From positions 248,001 to 312,000 of the forward strand of contig CAVPFL010000004.1 of assembly GCA_963703745.1 (NCBI GenBank): a stretch of DNA of 64,000 bases, written 5' to 3'. Position numbers and translations under genes: made by a program. This document shows, in pieces, positions 9,176 through 18,450 of this stretch (positions are counted from its first letter, which is position 1; the number at the start of each line of letters is the position of its first letter). The notes under the pieces are model-generated. The model was given only the letters and a program-made list of their open reading frames with translations. It was not told the origin of the DNA and did not search any database. This stretch comes from AP-15 sp963703745 (lineage in GTDB: Bacteria > Pseudomonadota > Alphaproteobacteria > ATCC43930 > CGMCC-115725).

Positions 9176-10336
9176 TAGTGCTTTGCACCATTCAGAGGAT
9201 TCACGAGAGCGTTAGGATCTGCGATACTGGGCCATTGCTTGGGGGATCGGGCGATGGCTCAAGGGGTATGCGTGGTTCTCAACACTGCGGAGCGCGAGCA
9301 GTTGGCGGCGATCGTGGCCGACCGCAACCGGCCGCGCAAGCACATCGAACGGGCGCGCATCGTGCTCGCCTCGGCGGATCGACACTCGGCGCAGTGGGTG
9401 GCGCACAGCATCGGCGTCAGTCGGCCGACAGTGTGGCGGTGGCAACAACGGTTTGCCGAGACCGGGGTTGAGGGTCTGCTGCGCGACAAGACCCGCAAGC
9501 CCGGCAAGGCGCCGATCGCGGCGGAAACGACGGCCCAGGTAGTGGCGCTGACGTGTACGGAACCGCCGCACCAGGCGACCCACTGGACCGGCCGAGCGAT
9601 GGCCAAGACAACCGGCCTCTCGCCGAGTTCGGTGCAGCGCATCTGGCGGGCGCACAAACTGCAGCCGCACCGCCTGCGCACCTTCAAGCGCTCGCGCGAT
9701 CCCAGCTTTGCCGCCAAGCTGACCGACATCGTCGGCCTCTATGTCGATCCCCCGGCGCATGCCGTAGTCCTCTCGCTCGACGAAAAGAGCCAGATCCAAG
9801 CACTCGATCGCACCCAACCCGGACTGCCGATCAAGCCTGGGCGCTGCCAGACCATGACGCACGACTACAAGCGGCATGGCACGACCACCCTGTTTGCTGC
9901 CCTCAGCGTGCTCGACGGGACGGTGATCGGCCGCTGTATGCAGCGCCACCGCCACAGCGAGTTCATCCGCTTCCTCAATGCCGTCGAGCGCGAGGTCCCG
10001 GCCGGCAAACTGATCCACACGGTGCTCGACAACTACGCCACCCACAAGCATCCCAAAGTGCTGGCCTGGCTGTCGCGCCATCCGCGCTGGACCTTCCACT
10101 TCACCCCGACCTCGGCCTCCTGGCTCAACGCGGTCGAGAACTTCTTTTCCAAAATGACCCGTCAACGCATCCGCCGCGGCGTCTTTCGTTCGATCGCCGA
10201 CCTGCAGACCGCCATCAACGCTTATCTCGCCGAGCACAATACCAATGCCAAACCGTTCGTCTGGACCAAATCCGCCGACGCTATCCTGGCCAAACTCGAG
10301 CGCCTCCCTGTACCATCTGTTTGAGCCAGTGCACTA
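9176..10336 (+). mobile_element. IS630-family insertion sequence
   Basis: The element runs from GTGC (9178) to GCAC (10334) and is flanked on both sides by TA (9176-9177 and 10335-10336), the target duplication made by IS630/Tc1-mariner elements. The ends form an imperfect inverted repeat of about 27 bp: TAGTGC is shared exactly and a CAGA-G block matches further in. One intact transposase gene fills it. It lies directly upstream of a truncated cyclase gene, which it may have helped to truncate. Confidence 0.85.
9254..10324 (+). CDS. IS630-family transposase
   Basis: 356 aa and apparently intact. Residues 1-120 form a helix-turn-helix region (SIGVSRPTVWRWQQRF) followed by a winged part (LSPSSVQRIWRAH). 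The DDE catalytic core is complete: first Asp in VLSLDEKSQIQ, second in VLDNYATHKHP, and Glu in SWLNAVENFFS. It cuts and pastes the element into TA dinucleotides. The ATG at 9254 is preferred; a TTG at 9239 is in frame. The absence of lesions, unlike its neighbours, suggests a fairly recent arrival. Confidence 0.93.
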   Translation: MAQGVCVVLNTAEREQLAAIVADRNRPRKHIERARIVLASADRHSAQWVAHSIGVSRPTVWRWQQRFAETGVEGLLRDKTRKPGKAPIAAETTAQVVALTCTEPPHQATHWTGRAMAKTTGLSPSSVQRIWRAHKLQPHRLRTFKRSRDPSFAAKLTDIVGLYVDPPAHAVVLSLDEKSQIQALDRTQPGLPIKPGRCQTMTHDYKRHGTTTLFAALSVLDGTVIGRCMQRHRHSEFIRFLNAVEREVPAGKLIHTVLDNYATHKHPKVLAWLSRHPRWTFHFTPTSASWLNAVENFFSKMTRQRIRRGVFRSIADLQTAINAYLAEHNTNAKPFVWTKSADAILAKLERLPVPSV

Positions 10337-10343
10337 GTTATGC

Positions 10344-11089
10344 TTGAACCGCATCGGCCCGCATCTAGGTGTACCAATTGCGCTGCCTGAGCTGCAGGCG
10401 GTGATCGGCGAGATACCAGACCTCGCCGCCCGGCTACAAGCCCTCGCCGGCAATGACGAGGTTGTGATCCCCGAGAACACGCGGCGGCTGGTCGGCAACC
10501 TGTTCGACTATCAGAGCCTCGACGAGGTGGAGGTCAAAGGGTTGGCAGCGCCGATCGTGGCCTTTCGGGTTCTCCGCGAAAGCCCAGCTGGCAGTCGGTT
10601 CGAGGCGCTGCGTACGGGCGAGACGCCGCTGGTCGGGCGCGAGGAGGAGATAGAGTTACTGGGACGCCGGTGGGCACAGGCGAATCAGGCGCAAGGCGCG
10701 AGGTGCTAGTTTCCGGAGAGCCGGGGATCGGCAAATCGCGATTGGTCGAGGCGTTTCGGGAGAGCCTCGAAGATGAGCCGTACACCCGATTGCGTTATTT
10801 CTGCTCACCACATCATCAGGATAGCGCTTTCTTCCCGTTCATCGGGCAACTCGAGCGGGCTTCCGGTTTCGGGCGCGATGACACGCCCTCGATGAGGCTC
10901 GCTGGCAGGCAATTTCCGGAAGAGCGCCTGGAGATGCCATTGCCGTTCCAGGCGCAGACGGTGTTGACGATCATCAACCGCGCCGGGGGCTACGAGCGAG
11001 CGCTGGGCCGCTTCGAGCGCGTCGCCCACGTCCGGTTAGACCGCGCTGTTCTCGAAGCCGAGCGTGACGCGCCCGTAGCCTTGCTTTAG
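10344..11089 (+). pseudogene. Remnant of an adenylate/guanylate cyclase-AAA protein, frameshifted
   Basis: The first frame (10344-10709) reads as the end of a class III cyclase domain (DLAARLQALAGNDEVVIP, RRLVGNLF) and the linker to an AAA module (TPLVGREEEIELL). The second frame (from about 10670, shifted by one base) continues with a Walker A motif SGEPGIGKSRLVEAF and the family block YFCSPHHQDSAFFP. The N-terminal catalytic part of the cyclase is missing, and after GRDDTP the sequence diverges from the family and stops at 11089, so the TPR-like C-terminus is lost too. The gene is therefore broken at both ends and in the middle. The IS630 end lies a few bases upstream. Confidence 0.8.
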
Positions 11090-11272
11090 CGTGGGTCCGC
11101 TTCAGCTCGTCTGCGCTTTGCGATCGACTGCGACCGCTCCGCACCTTCGGTCACCTTCCGGAAGGATAGTCGGACGTCGGGCAGAATGCCTCAGCAGTTC
11201 TCGCGATGCTTGCCGCGAAACGATCTCACCCGGGTGAAGCGGAAGGCAACCGAGTGAGATCATTCGACGGGG

Positions 11273-11779
11273 TCAGCTGGCTGGGACCGTTTGCCAGCCG
11301 GTGTTGCACTGCGTTACGTACGGGTAATAGCCCACCGGATCCGAGCAATAGTACCAGGTCTGAGCGGTGTATGGCTGGGTGTATCCGTAATAGCCGTAAT
11401 CCGGATAGGCGTCCCATCCATAATCATACGGATAGTAAGTCGATCCTAGCCCGTCACCCCACCACCAGCCGTACTGTCGGTTGCGCCAGCCGTGGTACCA
11501 ATGGCCCCCGTATCCGCGGTGCACCCCTGCGAACCCATCATGGAACCCGCCGGCGTGAAATCCGCCGCCGCGAAACCCGCCGACATGGAACCCGCCGGCG
11601 TGAAATCCGCCCCCGTGTAACCCGCCGCCGTGAAAACCCCCGCCCCCACCCCGGCCGTGCGCCGCTGCGAGGGCGAGACCTGGCTGCCACAGAACAGCCG
11701 CGCCCAGCAACGCAGCTGCAATGCCCACCACACCCCGCCTTTTTCTAGGCTGGGCACAGCTGTTGCCTAATTCGCGCAT
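11273..11779 (-). CDS. Gly/His-rich secreted protein with aromatic C-terminal domain
   Basis: 168 aa. An N-terminal signal peptide (basic MRELGNSCAQPRKRR, then a hydrophobic core ending LALAAAHG) is followed at residues ~42-85 by tandem units of the type GGGFHxGGFH, and then by a Tyr/Trp-rich tail ending YYCSDPVGYYPYV and CNTGWQTVP. That tail motif, with two Cys, is common in small exported proteobacterial proteins of unknown role. The His-rich repeat could bind metal ions; this is inference. It is monocistronic and transcribed away from the efflux operon. Confidence 0.75.
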   Translation of the reverse strand: MRELGNSCAQPRKRRGVVGIAAALLGAAVLWQPGLALAAAHGRGGGGGFHGGGLHGGGFHAGGFHVGGFRGGGFHAGGFHDGFAGVHRGYGGHWYHGWRNRQYGWWWGDGLGSTYYPYDYGWDAYPDYGYYGYTQPYTAQTWYYCSDPVGYYPYVTQCNTGWQTVPAS

Positions 11780-12331
11780 CGAAGGCTCCTTTGCACCAAG
11801 CCGCGCAGGAATTCTGACGACCCAGGCGGCTTTTCACGAAGGATATGTGTTGCGCCTACCAGACGAGCGCCAATCATTTGCGGTAAATTTTAGTAAATAG
11901 AGGATCGCAAAGATGGTGCGACGGGCCTCGGCCGCTCGGCTCTCAACTTGCGAAGCGAAAAGGGTCGCCACGCCTTACGGAATTTTACCGGATTTTACTT
12001 GGGTTTCGTCACCTTAAATCCCAATCTTCAATGAACGCGCTTGCCCAAGCCGTTGTCTCGGATGGACCTTGATACACCACCACGGTTTAGTTCTGTCCGC
12101 GGCGGGAGCAGGTCGTGGGCGCCACGTCGGCCGCGGAATGAATTCTTGTAAATCCTTCCACCGTTCCACTACCCACGACCCTCTGCATGGTCACATTTGC
12201 CGCATTGCCATTGGCTTTTCTGCGGCGCAACGCAAATATGTGCAGCGCAGCGCAGCGTAAACGCAGGAGCTAAGTAGGGAACCTCACGCACCATTGCGCG
12301 TTGCATGTCTGAATAAGCGGAAGCACTGGAA
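11780..12331. promoter_or_regulatory. 552-bp divergent intergenic region with AT-rich motifs
   Basis: Separates the Gly/His-rich gene (minus) from the RND permease (plus). Against the GC-rich background it has two AT-rich patches: GGTAAATTTTAGTAAATAG at 11882-11900 and GGAATTTTACCGGATTTTAC at 11979-11998. Closely similar AAATTTTGGTAAA repeats sit upstream of the second RND operon at 48443-48466, so they may be binding sites of a shared regulator. No reading frame is convincing. Confidence 0.45.
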
Positions 12332-13860
12332 ATGGGGATCGTTCGCTTTGCGCTGAAATACCCGCACACCTTTTATGTGGTCGCGGCGCTGATCCTGTTT
12401 CTTGGCGTGACCGCTGCCGTCGAGATGCCGACCGACATTTTTCCCGAGATCGACATTCCGGTGGTCTCGGTGATTTGGCAGTACACCGGCCTCAACACGA
12501 CCGAGATGGAGCAGCGCTTTACCACCTATAGCCAGTATGCGATCAGCTCCAACGTCAACGGCATCAAGGACATCGAGGCCGAAACCGTCAACGGCATCTC
12601 GGTGCAGAAGCTCTATTTCCAGCCGGATGTAAACCTCAGCCTGGCGATCTCGCAGACCGTTGCCGCCACGAACGCAATCCGCGCGTTGCTGCCGACCGGG
12701 ACCCAGCCGCCGATCGTTGTGCAATACAGCGCATCGGCCGTGCCGGTTTTGCAAATCGCTCTCAGCTCCAACACGCTCAGCGAGGCGCAGCTCTATGATT
12801 ACGGTATCTATCGGTTGCGGCAGATGCTCGCACCGATTCACGGCGTCACGCTGCCGACGCCGGCCGGCGGCAAGTACCGCCAGATCATGGTCGATATCGA
12901 CCCGATAAAGCTGCTCTCGAAGGGCCTGACGCCGCTGCAGGTCGTCAATGCGGTCAACGCGCAAAACCTGACCTTGCCCGGCGGCGACGAGAAGATCGGC
13001 AAAACCGATTACACCGTCCGCACCAATTCGATGCCGCCGACGATCGAGGCACTCAACGATATCCCGGTTACGTACCAGAACGGCGCCACCGTCTTTCTTA
13101 GAGACATCGGGCATGTACGGGACGGCAATCTGGTACAGCAGAACATCGTCCGCGCAGACGGCAAAGCCTCTGTCTTGCTCAGCATCATAAAAAACGGCAA
13201 CGCCTCGACATTAACTGTCGTCAATGCCGTCAAGCATATGCTCAACATCGCCCGGGAGGCGGCACCACCCGGGATGGTTATAAAATCACTGTTCGACCAA
13301 TCGGTGTTCGTCACGTCGTCGCTGATTGCGGTGCTGCGCGAAGGCGCGACCGCCGCCGGGCTCACGGCGCTGATGATCCTGCTATTTCTCGGCTCGTGGC
13401 GCCCGACGGTCGTCGTGATGATCTCGATCCCGCTCGCGATGCTGACCTCGCTCGTCGTCCTCTATTTCCTCGGCGAGACGATCAACACGATGACATTGGG
13501 CGGTCTCGCGCTAGCGGTCGGCATTCTCGTCGACGATTCGACGGTGACCATCGAGAACACATACCGGCTGCTCGACGATGAGAAGATGCCGCTGCCGAGG
13601 GCGACATTGCACGGCGCCGCCGAAATCGCGGTGCCGACCTTGGTCTCGACATTGGCGATCAGCTGCGTGTTTACCTCGGTGGTCTTCCTCGAAGGACCGG
13701 CGAAATATTTGTTCACGCCGCTCGGCCTCTCCGTCGTCTTTGCGATGCTCGCCTCCTACGGCCTGTCGCGCACACTGACGCCGATCACGATCGGCCAGAT
13801 GCTGAAGGGCCAGCATCGCGGCGGGTCTGGCCCTCTCGCAACGCCTCCCCCGCTTGCGGG
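12332..13860 (+). pseudogene. RND efflux permease, 5' part, interrupted by an IS4-type element
   Basis: Residues 1 to about 509 of an AcrB-type inner-membrane proton antiporter: first membrane helix near residues 12-28, the periplasmic porter subdomains, then helices with FLGSWRPTVVVMISIPLAML and the proton-relay aspartates in LAVGILVDDSTVTIENTYR. The reading frame then enters a Pro-rich segment (TPPPLAG) encoded by a palindromic repeat and runs into the IS. If the IS and one 9-bp duplicate are removed, this part joins the 3' part at 15343 in frame, giving a protein of about 1,099 residues. As it stands the pump is split and should be inactive. Confidence 0.9.
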
Positions 13861-15333
13861 CTACGGGATTCACACAAATAATACGTATTTATCAATGACT
13901 TACGATCAAGGCAATGTGGAATCCGGCGACCATCGCCGCGAGCCGATCCCAACCGGCGCGCATCGTCTTGGGCCCGGGCGGCTTGTAGTAGCAATTCCAG
14001 CCGCCCAGCCGGGCGACAATCCACGACAGCCACGCCAAGGAGCGGGGCGGGTGGGGATTCTTCTGACGCGGCGTCCTGCCTTCGAGAGTTGGCGCAATCG
14101 CATCGGCGGCCTCCAGGGTGTCCGGGCCGGCAACATCGGCGGCCGGTCTGGGGCCGCCCGCGCGGGCATCGACCAGTTGGATCGTGCGCACCGCGGCGCC
14201 GATGGCCAGCGCCCCCAACTTGAACAGGCGGTCGGCGTCATGCACCTGGACGTTCCGGCAATTCCAGACCGTCACTTTTGCTGGCGCGGAAGACCTGTTC
14301 GATGCGCCAGCGCAGCCGATAGATTTGAATAATCTCTTCGGCTGCCGCCAAATCGGCGACCGGCAGGGTGGTGATCAGCCGCCAATGGATGGCCGCGGTG
14401 CCGCGCGGTGGCTGTTCCTCGCGCGCCTCGACCAAGCTCAGATCGCGGTATTCGGGATCATTGGGATCGCCCCCATTATGCGGTCGCCGCACGCGGATCG
14501 GCCCGGCCCGCAGGGTGACCGTGGCCACACGCCCCTTGTCGCCCGGGCCGCGCGGCCCCACCCGCACTTCAGCCATGCCCAGTGCCGGCCATGCCGCGGG
14601 CTGCGCAAACAACCGCGTGCCATCCGCGAGCGTGCGGTCTTGCGCCGCACGGACCACCAGTTCGACGCGCGCCGGGCGGCGCGCGAACAGCGCAAAGATG
14701 TCGCTTTCGCGATCCCCAACCACGATCAGCTGGTTGGCCCCGGCGGCGCGCTTGGCAACCACCTCGGTTGCGCTCAGCCAGCGCTGCGATTCCTTCTCGT
14801 CAAGCCGACGCTGGCGCCGCGTGGCAGCCCGCTTGCCGGCGGTTCGGGTCCAGATCGCGGCATCCAACAAGCCGACCACGGCTTCATCCTCGCGATCGAC
14901 GGCGACAACCCCATGCACAAAAAAACCCGGTGTCTTCCCGTCGCCAGCGGGACCCAGACCCCGACGCGCCCGAGCGCGTCCGCTAAAATTGATCTCGGTG
15001 GTGTCCTGAACCGCGACGATCCGCCGTCCCTGACATTGCTCGCCCGTTCGCCCGCCCAGCGTCTGGATGATCTCAACCGCGGTGACCGCCGGCGAGGCCA
15101 AAAAGCGATGCGCCGCCATCTCCCCGGCGCGGTCACCACCAACCCGGCGAAACACCAAAGATCCAGTCGAAACAATCCGGTCAAACAGCCAAGCACCCCG
15201 CTCCGCTCGGCGGATATCCCCAAACTCGCCAATCCGCTCCAAAGGCATCATCCTTGGTTCTCCCCCAAACCACCATGTAGCAGCATGCACTGCACCGACC
15301 CACAAAATCTAGTGAGATGTGTGAATGCCGTAG
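13861..15333 (-). mobile_element. IS4-family (IS50/Tn5-like) insertion sequence, 1,473 bp
   Basis: Ends are CTACGGGATTCACACA on the left and, reversed, CTACGGCATTCACACA on the right: a 16-bp terminal inverted repeat with one mismatch. Both ends touch the GCTTGCGGG duplicates. The single transposase gene runs on the minus strand and contains a one-base frame change, so the copy is probably no longer autonomous. It disrupts the RND permease without any loss of host bases. Confidence 0.92.
13892..15251 (-). pseudogene. IS4-family transposase, frameshifted near its C-terminus
   Basis: The first frame (15251 to 14238) holds the catalytic core: Asp in VAVQDTTEINFSG, Asp in VVGDRESDIF, and the YREK signature in YRLRWRIEQVFRASK (Y-x2-R-x3-E-x6-K). 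The expected C-terminus (VQVHDADRLFKL, then RQKNPHPPRSLAWLSWI and GGWNCYYKPPGPKTMRAGW) continues in the frame one base further on, ending at 13892. The switch lies near 14250, where one extra C would account for it. Programmed +1 shifting is not a usual feature of this family, so a mutation is the simpler reading. Confidence 0.88.
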
Positions 15334-15342
15334 GCTTGCGGG

Positions 15343-17113
15343 GGAGGGAAGGGTGGGGGGCTTCTTTTCCCGTTTTCACGCATCGTTCGAGCGCGGCTTC
15401 GAGCGGCTGCGGCAAGGGTATGTCGAACTGCTCAGAACTCTGCTGACACGCCGCGCCATCGTTCCGATCGTCGCCGCCCTCGTCCTCTCGCTCGGCGCGG
15501 TTATGTTCATGTTTGTCGGTCGCGATTTCTATCCGGCAATCGACGGCGGCATGATCCAGCTCCATCTTCGCGCGCCGCCCGGCACCCGCATCGAGGCGAC
15601 CGACCAGATTTTCCAGAAGGTCGAGGACAAGATCCGTCAGGTCATCCCGAAGAAAGACCTCGATCTGATTGTCGACAATATCGGAGTGCCGGCGCGCTCC
15701 TATAACTGGGCTTTCGCTGACGGCACGTCGATCGCGGTCAATGATGGCGTGATCATGGTGTCCCTCAACGAGGGCCACGCGCCGACCGCGGACTATGTCC
15801 GCAAGTTGCGACAAGTCTTGCCCGACGCATTCCCGGAGGATCTATTCTATTTCCAGCCCGCCGATATGGCGACGCAGATCTTGAATTTTGGCCTCACCGC
15901 GCAGATCAACGTGCGGACCGTCGGTTATGACCGGGCCAACAACCTGCGCATTGCCGAAGAGCTGCGGCGTCGCATTGCCGCCATTCCAGGGGTCGTCGAT
16001 GCTCATATACAACAAGAGGTCTACGCCCCTGACTTCTACGTCCAGATCGATCGCGCGCGGGCCCTGCAGTTCGGCATCACCACGAGCGATATCGGCAATA
16101 ATGTCAGCACGAGCCTTACTTCCTCCGAGACGGTCACGCCCAATTTCTGGACCGACCCGACGAACGGCATACCCTATTATATTGCGGTTCAGACGCCGCA
16201 GTACCTGGTCAGCTCGCTGAACGACCTCGGCAACACGCCGGTCAGCGACCTAACTTCGCCACCGGCAAAGCAGCCGGTTCCGGGAGAGCTCGGCAATGTC
16301 GCGACCTTCGCGCCGGTCAGCACAACCACCGCGCCCGGGGCAACGCTGCCGGTTCCGGGAGAACTCAGCAATGTCGCGACCTTCACGCGCGACTCGGTGC
16401 CGGGCAGCGCCAACCAGGCCAACATCCAGCCGGTCTACGAAGTTTATGCCAGCACGCAAGGCCGCGACCTCGGCAGCATCGCCGGCGACATCGACAAGAT
16501 TACGGGCGGCCTTAAGCCACAACTCAAGCCCGGCAACACGATCCAGGTGACCGGCCAGATTGACAGCATGAATGGGGCGTTCGGCGACATGGGGATCGGC
16601 CTCGTGTTTGCCGCCGTCTTCGTTTACTTGCTGATGGTCGTCAATTACCAGACGTGGGGCGACCCGTTCGTCGTCATCTTGGCGCTGCCGGCGACGTTCT
16701 GCGGCATCGTCACGATGCTCTACATCACCGGCACGACCCTCAGCGTTCCGTCGCTGATGGGTGCCATCATGGCGGTCGGCGTCGCCTCGGCGAACTCGAT
16801 CCTGCTCGTCACCTTCGCGCGCGAGCAACAGCTCGCCGGCAGCACGGCCTTCGATGCTGCGATCTCGGCCGGGCATACCCGTATCCGACCGGTCTTGATG
16901 ACCGCCACTGCGATGATCGTCGGTATGGTCCCGATGGCGCTCGGACTTGAGCCGGGTGAGGAGCAGAACGCCGCCCTCGCGCGCGCCGTCATCGGCGGTC
17001 TCTTATTCGCGACCCCGACGACGCTTCTCGCCGTGCCCTACCTGTTTGCGATGCTGCGCAAGGGCAATGACGGCAAGGAGGCTCATGGCGTCTTCGCGGA
17101 GGTGCCCGAATGA
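15343..17113 (+). pseudogene. RND efflux permease, 3' part
   Basis: Continues the permease after the IS, reading LAGEGRVGGFFSRF and then the second half of an RND transporter: helix LVLSLGAVMFMF, GRDFYPAIDGG, the second porter region and the last helices (LLMVVNYQTW, IMAVGVASANSILLVTFARE, RIRPVLMTATAMIVGMVP). A short frame starting at an ATG inside the IS right end (15317) could express this half alone, but it lacks the proton-relay helices. The stop at 17113 overlaps the adaptor start as ATGA. An internal near-duplicate (PVPGELGNVATFAPVS and PVPGELSNVATFTRDS) lies at about 16270-16400. Confidence 0.9.
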
Positions 17114-18399
17114 ACGACCTCGACCTGCCGCAGCTAAAGCCACCACCGCCGCGCCCGCTGCTTCCGGCGCCCGAGCACGAAGTGCCACAATCGCCGCCGG
17201 GCGGACCCTCGCAGCGAGGTGGTCGCGGAGGCCGGCTGCTTGGCCTCGGCGTGCTGTTGCTGTTTATCGTCGCGCTCGGGCTTGGCGTGTGGCGACATTA
17301 CCAGCAGCATCGTCAGGTCACGGACACGGCAGAGCAGCAGGCGAACTTCGTCCCGACCGTGCGCGTCGCGAATGTGGCGCAGCGACTCGGCACGCAGGAT
17401 GTAACATTGCCCGCGACGACGCTCGGCTTCGAAGCAGCAAATGTCTATGCACGCGCCAGCGGCTATGTGCTGAAGCGCTACGTCGATATCGGCGATCACG
17501 TCAAGGCCGGGCAGCTTCTTGCCGAGATCACCGCGCCCGAAGTCGAGTATCAGGTCGCCCAATATCAGAACAGTCTGCAGCAGGCTCAGGCGACGCAACG
17601 CCAAAATGTAGCCCAGCAAGCGTCGACACAGGTCACCAGCATGCGTTCTACTGTCCTTGCCAAGGAGGGCTGGGACACGCTGGAGCAAGGCGACGTCGAC
17701 CGGTATAGCTACCAGGCCCAGTCGCACGCGACAACGGCGGCTCAGTACAATGCCGCAGCGATAGAGCAGCAGCTAAAGTACTACAACCAGCAGAAGATTT
17801 ACCAACAGGTCGTAGCTCCGTTCGACGGCGTGATCACGCAGCGCAACATCGACGTCGGCAGCCTGATCACGGCAGACGCGGCGGGCGGCACTTCGATGTT
17901 TTCGCTGCAACAGAGCGACGTGATCCGGGTTTGGGTTTATGTGCCGCAGGACGACGCCTTTGGCGTCAAGCCCGGCGTCGAGGCCGTCATTCGCGTGCCG
18001 GCGATGCCTAATCTCACCGCTCACGGCACGGTGACACGGATCGCCGATGCGCTGCAGCCGGGAACGCGGACCCTGCTGACCGAGGTCGACGTTCCCAACC
18101 CGGACGGCGCGCTGCAGCCGGGGGTCTATTGCACGGTCGAACTGAAGGTCCCGCGCACCTCGCCGGCGCTGGTCGTACCGGCCTCGGCGGTCATCTTCAA
18201 TCAGGACGGCATGCAGGTGGCGGTCGTCGAAAACGACATTGTCCGTCTCCACAAGATCGTGATCACGACCGATTACGGCACCGAAGTCGAGGTCAGCGAG
18301 GGCGTTAAGCCAGGCGATCAGGTCATCCTGCAACCGCCGGTCAATGTCGCCGATGGTGACAGGGTCAAAACTATCAACGCCACCCCGGCGACCACATAA
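17110..18399 (+). CDS. RND efflux periplasmic adaptor (membrane-fusion protein)
   Basis: 429 aa. A cytoplasmic Pro-rich leader (residues 1-40), one membrane anchor (LLGLGVLLLFIVALGLGVW, ~43-61), a lipoyl half (ARASGYVLKRYVDIGDHVKAGQLLAEI), a Gln-rich coiled-coil hairpin (~150-225), the second lipoyl half (VVAPFDGVITQRNIDVGSLI) and beta-barrel/membrane-proximal domains. It bridges the inner-membrane pump to an outer-membrane channel. Its ATG overlaps the permease TGA by four bases, so it depended on translation of the now interrupted gene and is probably poorly expressed. No TolC-type gene is in the window. Confidence 0.92.
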   Translation: MNDLDLPQLKPPPPRPLLPAPEHEVPQSPPGGPSQRGGRGGRLLGLGVLLLFIVALGLGVWRHYQQHRQVTDTAEQQANFVPTVRVANVAQRLGTQDVTLPATTLGFEAANVYARASGYVLKRYVDIGDHVKAGQLLAEITAPEVEYQVAQYQNSLQQAQATQRQNVAQQASTQVTSMRSTVLAKEGWDTLEQGDVDRYSYQAQSHATTAAQYNAAAIEQQLKYYNQQKIYQQVVAPFDGVITQRNIDVGSLITADAAGGTSMFSLQQSDVIRVWVYVPQDDAFGVKPGVEAVIRVPAMPNLTAHGTVTRIADALQPGTRTLLTEVDVPNPDGALQPGVYCTVELKVPRTSPALVVPASAVIFNQDGMQVAVVENDIVRLHKIVITTDYGTEVEVSEGVKPGDQVILQPPVNVADGDRVKTINATPATT

Positions 18400-18450
18400 A
18401 CTGCCGAGCGCTGGTTCAGGAGCACCGCGCCAACCGTCACGAGGTCTCAA

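Larger units (their letters stand above)
13852..15342. repeat. 9-bp target-site duplication flanking the IS4-type element
   Basis: GCTTGCGGG occurs at 13852-13860 and again at 15334-15342, directly abutting the element ends. Nine bases is the duplication size of the IS4/IS50 group. The duplicated site is the centre of a perfect palindrome (CCTCCCCCGC-TT-GCGGGGGAGG) once the element is removed. Confidence 0.9.

Noticed and set aside
15317..15342. ATG in the IS right end as a genuine start for a short RND protein
   Set aside because: It lies in the IS inverted repeat, and the resulting half-transporter lacks the proton-relay helices.
14118..15446. 442-codon plus-strand frame across the IS4 element
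   Set aside because: It runs antisense to the transposase with its YREK and Asp motifs and crosses the IS boundary into the RND gene.
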